64,000 nt of DNA from Batkoa obscura (taxonomy: Eukaryota > Entomophthoromycota > Entomophthoromycetes > Entomophthorales > Batkoaceae): positions 248,001 to 312,000 of the forward strand of contig JASVEC010000019.1 of the NCBI GenBank assembly GCA_030770535.1. Direction: 5' to 3'. The position numbers were made by a program, and so were the translations under genes. The notes beneath the pieces were generated by a model that was not told the DNA's origin, searched no databases, and worked only from the letters and a program-made list of their open reading frames with translations. How positions within the stretch are numbered: the stretch's first letter is position 1; each line of letters begins with the position of its first letter. Positions 56,571-64,000 of the stretch are shown piece after piece.

Positions 56571-57416
56571 TCACTGCCACAAAAAGCAACTAAGCAAACT
56601 AAAATTAACTATGAGTAAGAAATGATTTACATTACAATATGTTGTTCCAGAGATCAAGCTTCCAATATCAAACTCGGGCTCATCATTATTTAATTTATTA
56701 TTAGGCGTTAAAGTTTCTGTATTCACTTTTGTGCTTTTGGTTTCTGTTTCCTCATCCGTACTGGTTGATTCTGTTGTTTTTGTAGGTTCATCATCACTTG
56801 ATGTTTCTCCTGCACTTGATGTTTCTTCAACACTTGTTGGTTCCTCCGTTGGACTAGCTTCTTCTGTTGAATGCTCTTCTTCTGTTTTACTTTCTTCCTC
56901 TTTTTCACCATCAGTTGAAGTTTCACTTGTCTCCTCAGTTTGACTTGTCTTTTCAGTTTGATTTATATCTGTCGGCGTCAATTCAGCATTAACTGGTTCC
57001 GTGATCTTAGAATAAAAACTGGACTGACAGTTTAATAAACAGCCTGACACATCTCCGCCTCCTGCTTGACATGCAACTGAACAATCAATGTGCTCTTGGG
57101 CTAAAAAAGGGGATTAATTTAATTTTTTATATTATCTAACTGAGCGTTAACTTACCTTGCGTCAGTATTCTACCCTGAATACACTGAGTAATGCACAGGA
57201 AGTCGGAATCGCTACATGCGCATCCCAGACCAGCTATTATTTTTATTAATAAAACTTTCAATCAAATTAACTTTTGAAGTTACCTTTAACTAATTTAGAT
57301 AGTTCATTTTTATCAATTTTGTTTACATGTTTATTGATGTTACTCGCTTTTTTCTTGGTGTTACTGGCTTGAATTAGAAATAAAAAATAGAATAAAAGTG
57401 ACAAGTTAATTATCAT
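56571..57416 (-). CDS. Eight-cysteine, mucin-like GPI-type surface protein
   Basis: This four-exon gene starts at 57416 with a signal peptide (M-I-I-N-L-S-L-L-F-Y-F-L-F-L-I-Q-A). After a basic linker, the exons at about 57225 and 57100 give an eight-Cys module (G-L-G-C-A-C...C-I-T-Q-C...D-C-S-V-A-C...G-C-L-L-N-C). Then follows a long Thr/Ser/Glu-rich stalk with T-E-E-T-S-type repeats (56690-56990), expected to be O-glycosylated. The protein ends in a short hydrophobic tail (F-L-L-I-V-N-F-S-L-L-S-C-F-L-W-Q) after small residues, as in GPI-anchored fungal wall proteins. The eight cysteines recall CFEM domains, but the spacing does not clearly fit, so I leave it unnamed. An alternative 3' intron could change the last residues. 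Confidence 0.68.
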
Positions 57417-58196
57417 TTTATTTTTTTAGTAGAATGATTATTTGATTATGAATTTCTGTATTAAATGTTCTTATTCAAGTTTTAAAGGTTATTTCATGTA
57501 AATAAAAATTTGAAAACTAAACTTGATTTAATCTTTTTTCAACCTTTATTTATAACCTCTATTCACTCTTGCTTCTCTTTCTCTCTATTGATAATTAAAT
57601 GCCAACGTATTCACTTGATTAATAATATCAATATCATTGGTGTTATTCTCATTCTCTCATTCAATCCTCACTAAGAGGTTTAAATCTACTAATAAACCCT
57701 TATTATATTCTAAAATTCACACTATTTAATTCAATTCTTTGTTTGAAATGAATTTTTAGAATTTCTCGATTGATGATCAAATATCTCCCATTCAATTCAA
57801 ACTTTAAATGAGTCCCATTTCATTGGTCAGTTTGCTATATGCTGCATTAAAAATTATAGCTAAAGTTACAATTTGGAAAGTGTGAAATGATTGGCTAGCT
57901 GGGCTTAAAAATCTAGACAAGGAAAGTTTAGTAGGAGGTATGGACTAACTAGCCTCCTTTTGGATTTTTAATAATAATATAATAATGAAGGCGCGTATTT
58001 CCTATTCGCTTAATTAAAATACTACACTTATCACACTGTTTTCATCATACATAAAATTACATTCAAGAGATCAAAAGCGGTGCTCAAAATTTGCACTAAA
58101 ACAGAAAATCCAAAATATTCCTATTTCATTGGCTTAAATTCCAATATCATTATAAACCCAATTTTCTATTAACTTTATCTTAACAAGTTCATAATC
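57417..58196. other. Divergent upstream region
   Basis: 780 bp lies between the divergent starts of the surface-protein gene and POP4. It contains pyrimidine-rich stretches near 57560-57590 and no recognised gene. Confidence 0.4.
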
Positions 58197-59077
58197 ATGA
58201 ACCCAAACCAAGCTAATTTATATCAGAGACTGAACACAAACAGTAAACCAAAGGTAGCCCAATCTCGAACTAACATTTAATATCATCTAATAACTACGTA
58301 AACTAGGAAGATGAAGGCAATTATTTAAAAACCTGGGTAAAGCAAACGCTGTTACAAACAGATGAATTTGAAAAGATGTTTAAAGAAAAAGTAGAAAATA
58401 AAATAGTGCATCTCAGTGGGATGAGCTTGATTAAAAGTAAAGAGAAGAAGCGAATACTTGCAATAGTTAAAAGGATGAAGAAGGCAAAGCCATTGACGTG
58501 TAAAGAGAAGAGAGAGTCAGGGATCTATGAGATACCAGAGGAAGCTAAAAAGTAAGTTTGAATATAGGAAATAAGAAGTTAAATTTTGATCTTAGCTTTA
58601 AATAGATATGAGTATTTTGTCCCACTGAACAAACTGTGGCAGCAATATGTAGATGAGCTGGTTTGTAATGAGGGGAAGGAAAAAATAAAAAATCAGTTAC
58701 TAAAGATGGATTATCATGGATCAATATTAAAAGGTAAATCAGAGCCTATATATTGGAAATGACAACAGCTTATTATTTATTAGTCATAAGGTCGACGAAT
58801 CCAAGTTTAATTGGGAAACAGGGGATTGTGATTCAAGAAACTAAAAATGTATTTAAGATGATACAAAAGGATGATAAAGTTGTTAGTAAGAAATATATTA
58901 TTTTTTATTTCTTGATTTTGTTTAATCTTTATTTTAGTAATACCAAAAAATAACAGTGAGTTTGAGATTCAAGTTAAATCTTTTAGATATAGAATCATGG
59001 GCTCTAATTTCTGTTATAAGCCATATGAACGAGCAAGTAAAAAGTTCAAACTTAAAAAGAACAATCCATTTTGTTAA
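58197..59077 (+). CDS. POP4: RNase P/MRP subunit POP4 (Rpp29)
   Basis: A five-exon gene for the conserved protein subunit of RNase P and RNase MRP, which mature tRNA 5' ends and rRNA in the nucleus and nucleolus. Exon 1 (M-N-P-N-Q-A-N-L-Y-Q-R-L) joins exon 2 across a 50-nt intron with branch site CTAAC. The N-terminal helical part precedes the Rpp29 core: K-L-W-Q-Q-Y-V-D-E-L, K-M-D-Y-H-G-S-I-L-K-V-I-R-S-T-N-P-S-L-I-G-K-Q-G (split by an intron), then V-I-Q-E-T-K-N-V-F-K-M-I and I-P-K-N-N-S-E-F. The R-I-M-G-S-N-F-C-Y-K-P-Y-E-R-A-S-K-K-F end is typical. Frame was checked across all four introns. The second intron must use the distal acceptor AAATAG to stay open. Confidence 0.9.
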
Positions 59078-59173
59078 AGTATAGAAGAAAATAAATTTAA
59101 TTTATAAATGATGTTGAATTTTTTTAATTAATTTATTTGTAAAAAAGATCAATTTAGAAAGAACTTATTATTG

Positions 59174-59828
59174 TTATTCTTCAATATGCTTAATAACCTT
59201 GGCTGGATTTCCAGCCACTACTACATTATCTGGTACATCTTTAACTACGACTGATCCTGCTCCAATAGTTACTCCATTTCCAATAGTTACCCCAGGACAG
59301 ATGGTGACATTTCCACCAATCCAACAGTTATTTCCGATCTTAACTGGTTTAGCAAACTCAAACTCGAGTCTTAACTTAGGCTCGATAGGATGGGTAGCTG
59401 TATATATATGTACGTTTGGTGCGATAAAACAGTTATCACCAATGGTTACAGTAGAAACATCTAAAATGATACAGTTGTAATTCATTTGAAAGTTGCTTCC
59501 TAATAAGAAAAATAAGCTATTAGGTCGAGTTAGATAGTAAATCAGCTATTTTCTTACCTACGAATATATTGTATCCATAATCGACCTTAAAGTCAGGTTC
59601 AATAAAAGCGTTGTTGTCTTTGACGCTACCAAAGAGTTGGGATACCATCTTCTTACGTAACTCTATATCCTTAGCTTCAGTAGTATTGTATTTTTTCATC
59701 CATTCGCGTGCTTTGAGGCGATCTTCGCAAAGTTGAGGATCACTAGGTTGGTATGGATACCCCTTGATCATTCTTTCCTTTTCATTCAAGCTATCGAATT
59801 CAGCCTTGTCTTTGATATAGTTTTGCAT
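59174..59828 (-). CDS. Maltose-type sugar O-acetyltransferase (left-handed beta-helix)
   Basis: A two-exon gene. Exon 1 ends in Y-G-Y-N-I-F-V-G and joins, after an intron of about 58 nt, exon 2 beginning [13 protein letters not shown]. The fused protein is about 190 residues, as usual for maltose/galactoside acetyltransferases. The N-terminal helical domain (E-K-E-R-M-I-x-G...Y-P-S-D-P-Q-L) is followed by hexapeptide repeats ([LIV]-G-x-x-x-x) building the beta helix. The catalytic H is in Y-T-A-T-H-P. The end [10 protein letters not shown] is a strong signature. It transfers acetyl from acetyl-CoA to sugars in the cytosol. The family is mainly bacterial but is also found in many fungi. It is convergent with POP4, about 100 bp apart. 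Confidence 0.92.
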
Positions 59829-60416
59829 GTTTGAAATTACTCTGTGTTAGTTTATATCAATTTTTACTTTTTTATTGAGTTTATATAGGTTAGTGATATT
59901 ATGGATTGTTAATTAAACTGTTTGCTTTTGACATTATTTGTGAAATGTGGTACCAATCATTTATTTCCATTTTATAAAGTTATTTATATTTATGATTTCA
60001 ATGCTTTAATATTTTGATAAAAAAATATTTCAAAGGATAGTTAGAAGTCACATTGTCTTATAGCTCTAAATAGAATTAAGAATTCTGGACTATTTTTAGA
60101 TTTGTTAATAAAAGACAAAGCTATCTTTAAAATAGGAGGAAGGAAATAGTAGAGCTATTATTTTGTTCTGATTTTTTTGTTTTAGGTATTTTCTAAAATA
60201 TTATTGACCTTCACACTTGAACAAATTTTTCAGTTTTTAATAATTAAATTTTAGGCTGTATTTAGCACATTAAAACTGAATAAAATCCTGGATACAGGCT
60301 AATCCATCTACCAATAGACCAAGGAATATCAAAGAATAGCCTAAAATCTAAAATAAAGTCAAAAAATATAAAATACTCTCATAATTTTCTTTCTTATTTT
60401 TGTTTTTCATACAAAA
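59829..60416. other. Intergenic stretch
   Basis: Upstream region shared by the acetyltransferase and aminodeoxychorismate lyase genes (divergent starts). It is AT-rich with nothing recognised. Confidence 0.4.
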
Positions 60417-61501
60417 ATGTTACAATCTATTCCATTTAAGCTACTTGAAACAATGCTCTACGAGTCTGATAAAGATGGTATTATAATAAATTCAATATCG
60501 AACCATTAACTAACATCTTTCAGACATCGAACTCTGGCCATATCATCTAGCTAGATTACAGAAGAGTATTGCTAATTTCCAACTGGGAGTAAAACTTGAT
60601 TTTATTAAACTTCGTCAAGCTGTTGATGCTAAGGTTAAAGAATTTAAATCTCAAGAATCCAATTTAGTCTACTATTCTTTCTATAAAGATGGGCAAGAAG
60701 TAAAAAAAATACTGAGATTTAGAGTAAGTGGAAATAAGTTAAGAAATACAATCAGTTAATACAATACTAATAGATAAGGTTATTACTCTCTCACGATGGC
60801 ACTTATGAAATTCAAGTTGCTAATCAAGAGCCAATGAGTAATGGTGGGATTAATTACACAGCATATTTTTTAAAATTCAATAATATTAAAATAAAATAGA
60901 ACTTGGTAAACTCCCAACAGTCAATGTGAAACTGGATTCTGCTCCAATAGACAAAGATAGTCCATATTTATATTATAAAACCACTTTAAGAGATGTTTAT
61001 AATCAATCTAGAGAAAGGATGGGTAAGTTATATTTAACTAAATGATATATTATTATATTATTAATTTATACCACTTTTATTCATTAGGTATTAATAAACC
61101 AGAGAATGGATTATTTGATGTCATCTTGTATAATCATAATAATGAAATTACCGAAACAAGCATCGCCAATTTGGCTTTAGAAGTGGAAACTAATGGTCAA
61201 AAGAAGTTCATTACACCTAAATTAGAATGCGGTGGGTTAAAAATTTATTCATTTAAGTTTAGTTGATTTATGATTTTGTTATTTAGGGCTACTTATGGGA
61301 ACTAAAAGGGCATATTTATTGGAGAATAACAAAGAGTTCCAAGAAGGGGTAATTGGCAAAGAGCAATTGGTAGAGGCAGTAAAGGTACGGTTTATCTTTT
61401 TTGTTTTTATTTTGTTGATTGAGTGCTTTCTTTAGGATGGTAAACAGCTAATTGGCTTTAATTCGGTACGTGGTGTGTTTAAGATGAATTTAATCATTTA
61501 G
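60417..61501 (+). CDS. ABZ2: Aminodeoxychorismate lyase (fold-type IV PLP enzyme)
   Basis: A multi-exon gene for a branched-chain-aminotransferase-fold enzyme that releases p-aminobenzoate from aminodeoxychorismate in folate synthesis. The opening (F-K-L-L-E-T-M-L-Y...L-W-P-Y-H-L-A-R-L-Q-K-S) is the family's N-terminal part. T-T-L-R-D-V-Y-N-Q-S-R-E-R is near 61000. G-L-F-D-V-I-L-Y-N-H-N-N-E-I-T-E-T-S-I-A-N is in the exon at 61088. L-E-C-G|L-L-M-G-T-K-R-A is split by an intron, and the N-S-V-R-G-V-F-K-M end matches fungal ABZ2. The PLP lysine is not obvious in the parts I could place. Seven short introns are likely. Intron borders near 60724-60778 and 60858-60900 are less certain. Confidence 0.8.
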
Positions 61502-62479
61502 TAAAGCTATTGTTAAAGTATTTTATTATATTAAAATATTTTTTGCATTTGTAAATAGCTGCTTTTATTTGATTCAAATAAATTTTTGCTTCTAATGTTA
61601 TTTTTTAATTTTTTATAAAATTATTAAACATTGACTAAAAAATCTAAATTATTTTCTGAAATCTAGTAATAATAAAAATCGTAAACATTCTCGTTTAAAC
61701 ATAATTCTAAATTATCCTTATTAAAAAACAGCCCCTTATTACAATTGATAGTATATAGGCCATTTTATGAAATTATATACAATTATTATATATAGCTAAC
61801 TCCTAAGTTCCAGGCTTGAATTTCTTAGGAAGCCTAAATAATTTTTTCAAAATTGCAAATCTTATTAGTATCTAGTTTTAAATTATAAAAATTAGAAAAG
61901 TATTTCTTAATTATGGTTTGTTGTTGTAAACTATTATAACTAGAGCTTTTTGTTATATTTTATATTATATAAAATTTAACAGTCCTTTTTGCCATAGAAT
62001 TTTTGATGAAAATGAATATTGTTTAATAGTTTTTTTGATGGAAAAAGACATATTAACCTAGATGGAATGGAAATCAAACTTGAGTTCCATAAATAGTCAA
62101 ATGAAGTGTGCTCTGTATTTACATGTTGTATTTATATATACTATAAACTGTGAAATTCGATCATTAATGTATTTATGTTTTTTTATTCTAGTTTCTAAAA
62201 ATGATTCAAATTCATTATTGTATTGATAAAATTTACTTTTATTCAAGGGATAAAGAAACAATTCGGTTTCATAAACAAATAAACTTTGATGTAATAAATA
62301 GGATCTTTTAAATAAAGGTAGAGGTAAAGCTTAGTTAAAGAAAAAGAGATAAAGATTAATAGGATCACAATTTTTTTATAAAGAGTGTCTTCCTCATTTA
62401 ACTATTATTACTTAAATTAGTTTAACATTGTACTAATAAATTATATAATCAAGGATTTTTACTATGAGAATTATTAAAA
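61502..62479. other. Intergenic stretch
   Basis: About 980 bp of AT-rich sequence lies between the lyase gene and the small secreted ORF. No MITE or gene was recognised. Confidence 0.4.
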
Positions 62480-62638
62480 ATGAAAATGAATTTCTACTTT
62501 TTAGTTATACTTTTTACTTATATCAACGCATCTCTTGCTTTACCTCAAGACTTTAACCAAGATTCCAACCTTAATGGCGATTATTCTCCGCCATCTACAG
62601 AAATAATTCCATCTAGATATCGTATTGCTTTCAATTGA
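62480..62638 (+). CDS. Small secreted peptide (52 residues)
   Basis: A short ORF opening M-K-M-N-F-Y-F-L-V-I-L-F-T-Y-I-N-A-S-L-A, a good signal peptide with likely cleavage after A-L-A-like residues 18-20. About 32 mature residues remain, without cysteines and rich in Ser, Pro, Asn and Asp. No family was recognised. A signal-peptide ORF this short can occur by chance, but its composition is balanced and it stands alone between long AT-rich spacers. A spliced continuation beyond the TGA cannot be excluded. Confidence 0.5.
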   Translation: MKMNFYFLVILFTYINASLALPQDFNQDSNLNGDYSPPSTEIIPSRYRIAFN

Positions 62639-62754
62639 AAACACATTACTATTTCTATTTCTATTTCTATTTCACAGCATTTATAATTATAGATAAAATT
62701 TATTCATAAATATTTTTTATTAAACGATACACATAGTCAAAACTTTTAACATAT

Positions 62755-62850
62755 GAGGATGTTTTTTTGGGTTCATTACTTTTTCCATCTTTAAGCGCTA
62801 TTTGAGTGGAAAAATTATTAGTAAAATTCTTAAATACAAAACACATCCCT
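62755..62850 (+). mobile_element. MITE copy M21
   Basis: A 96 bp forward copy, GAGGATG at the left and ACATCCCT at the right, flanked by ATAT on both sides. It lies 53 bp before M22 in the same orientation. Confidence 0.9.
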
Positions 62851-62903
62851 ATATTTAGTCTAATAATTATAGCTTTATCAAAATTCAACCTTAAACAAGG
62901 TAT

Positions 62904-63001
62904 GGGGCTGTTTTTTTTAGTTTCATTATTTTTCCATTTTTTAAGCGCTATTTATGTGGAAAAATTGTCAGTAAAATTCTTAAATACAAAAATACATCCC
63001 C
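62904..63001 (+). mobile_element. MITE copy M22
   Basis: A 98 bp forward copy, GGGGCTG at the left and ACATCCCC at the right. It is flanked by GTAT on both sides, a non-AWWT duplication that independently supports the 4-bp length. Confidence 0.93.
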
Positions 63002-63294
63002 GTATACATAAGTAGTTTATTATGCACTATAATTATTCTAGAACTTATTTTAATATAATTAAATAATAAACCATTTTGTTTTATGTTTTTAAGCAGTTTG
63101 ATAATAAACTTCCAAATTCAGTATTGAATATTAAAAACAACGGAAATAAAATTTGATATAATTTGATATAGACATTAAACATAAATAGACTTATTGACAT
63201 GAAAGTATTTATTTTAATTTTAATTTGGCTATTATTTTAAAAGTAGTAATTAACCTAGCAAATTGATGATAAATAAGGTTGTCAAAATTAATAT

Positions 63295-63389
63295 AGGGTG
63301 TGTTTTTTGTTTAAGAATTTTATTAATAATCTTTCTACTCAGATAGTGCTTAAAAATGGAAAAAGCAATGAAACCAAAAAATATCTCTG
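63295..63389 (-). mobile_element. MITE copy M23 (worn)
   Basis: A reverse copy of about 95 bp with worn ends (AGGGTGTG at the left, ATCTCTG at the right). Interior landmarks are TTTAAGAATTTTATTAATAA and TAGTGCTTAAAAATGGAAAA. Confidence 0.82.
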
Positions 63390-63807
63390 TATTTATTTAG
63401 AGGATTTAATATTTTTTAGTTTTTTAATTTTGTAATCATAAGAATCCAGCTTCACTTTACGATAGTACAATATAAACTAAACTAGCGGAGAGGTTATTTC
63501 ATAAAAACCTAATTCCTCCAACAACCATTTATTATGTATTTCTTTATTCTGATAAATAAATTTACAAAATTCCAAATATTAGAAAGTTCTGATTTGATTA
63601 TTTGAGTTTAAAAAACCTCTTTTAACCAGGTATTTTCGAAATTGCTAACAAATCGGGTAAAATTGGGGGAATTTTGGGCTAAATTTTAATTAAGCTTCAG
63701 CTTAAATAAAAATCCAGTTATACTTGAACTCTTTTTCTAGTTTAGTGATAATTTTCGTAATCAAATTATTTATATAGCTACTTTTTTTAGAAGGCTGATC
63801 GTTATAT

Positions 63808-63904
63808 GGGAATATTTTTTTGATTTCATTACTTTTTCCGTTTTTAAGCACTACTTGAGTGGAAAGATTGTTAGTAAAATTCTTGAACAAAAAAATACAT
63901 CCTC
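63808..63904 (+). mobile_element. MITE copy M24
   Basis: A 97 bp forward copy, GGGAATA at the left and ACATCCTC at the right, flanked by ATAT on both sides. Confidence 0.9.
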
Positions 63905-64000
63905 ATATCTTAGTTGAATTTTGCCATTATTTTTTTAAGTAGTTAATTTTGTCTCAAGGTTTAGAGCATCTGTGTCTACCAAACCTAAGAGAAAAGCCTA

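Larger units (their letters stand above)
62639..64000. other. Intergenic stretch rich in MITEs, to window end
   Basis: This holds four MITE copies (M21-M24), two of them only 53 bp apart. A TTTCTA repeat (ATTTCTATTTCTATTTCTAT) lies at about 62646-62672. A 69-codon frame at 62806-63015 and a 62-codon frame at 63702-63890 are MITE-derived and not genes. Confidence 0.5.

Noticed and set aside
62806-63015. 69-codon ORF with repeated V-K-F-L-N-T-K residues
   Set aside because: The repeated residues come from MITEs M21 and M22, which share the same frame by chance.
1-64000. CRISPR arrays, LTR or other virus-like elements, rRNA genes, telomeric repeats
   Set aside because: None was seen by eye. 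Repeats here are the MITEs, the DNA transposon and microsatellites only.

Overview
The window is strongly AT-rich nuclear DNA from a eukaryote with short introns (about 45-80 nt, GT...AG). A fungus fits best. It holds a fungal-type COX9 (cytochrome c oxidase VIIa), a DHA1-type drug:H+ antiporter, a Chalaropsis-type GH25 lysozyme relic, a fungal-type aminodeoxychorismate lyase and a GPI-type cell-wall-like protein. The many introns, extreme AT content and GH25 relic suggest an early-diverging lineage (for example Entomophthoromycotina) rather than Dikarya. That placement is inference and is not certain. The mitochondrial genes (COX9, organellar IleRS, KMO) argue against anaerobic chytrids.

Layout: 0.9-10 kb holds three plus-strand PRXL2/AhpC-TSA-like genes, with an MFS transporter and a tRNA-Asp between them. 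11.9-25.1 kb holds a PQ-loop transporter, a DUF1636 protein, a decayed GH25 lysozyme, COX9, mitochondrial IleRS and a synergin-gamma-like AP-1 accessory protein. 26.8-34.4 kb holds three more PRXL2-like genes on the minus strand, interrupted by a 2.46 kb DNA transposon and a second identical tRNA-Asp. 37.4-49.4 kb is a housekeeping block: BUD13, a coiled-coil protein, RPB6, a tandem SCP2 protein with a peroxisomal SKL end, nicotinamide riboside kinase, GPALPP1 and a secreted Cys-rich protein. 50-62.6 kb holds a second, unrelated DDE transposase-like ORF, kynurenine 3-monooxygenase, a Cys-rich mucin-like surface protein, RNase P subunit POP4, a maltose-type O-acetyltransferase, aminodeoxychorismate lyase and a tiny secreted peptide.

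The most distinctive theme is mobile DNA. At least 24 copies of one ~78-99 bp MITE family are scattered through the intergenic spaces. Copies have GGGG...CCCC inverted ends and 4-bp target duplications that mostly read AWWT (ATAT, AAAT, ATTT). The 2.46 kb element at 29472-31935 has the same kind of ends, a 4-bp ATTT duplication and matching subterminal sequence, and it carries an intact 567-residue transposase. It is therefore the likely source, or a close relative of the source, of the MITEs.

The second theme is the six-member PRXL2-like redox family, arranged as two facing groups of three. Two members share a 260 bp identical tract inside otherwise diverged genes, which looks like gene conversion. 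One member has lost half of its CxxC motif. No virus-like or LTR element was recognised.
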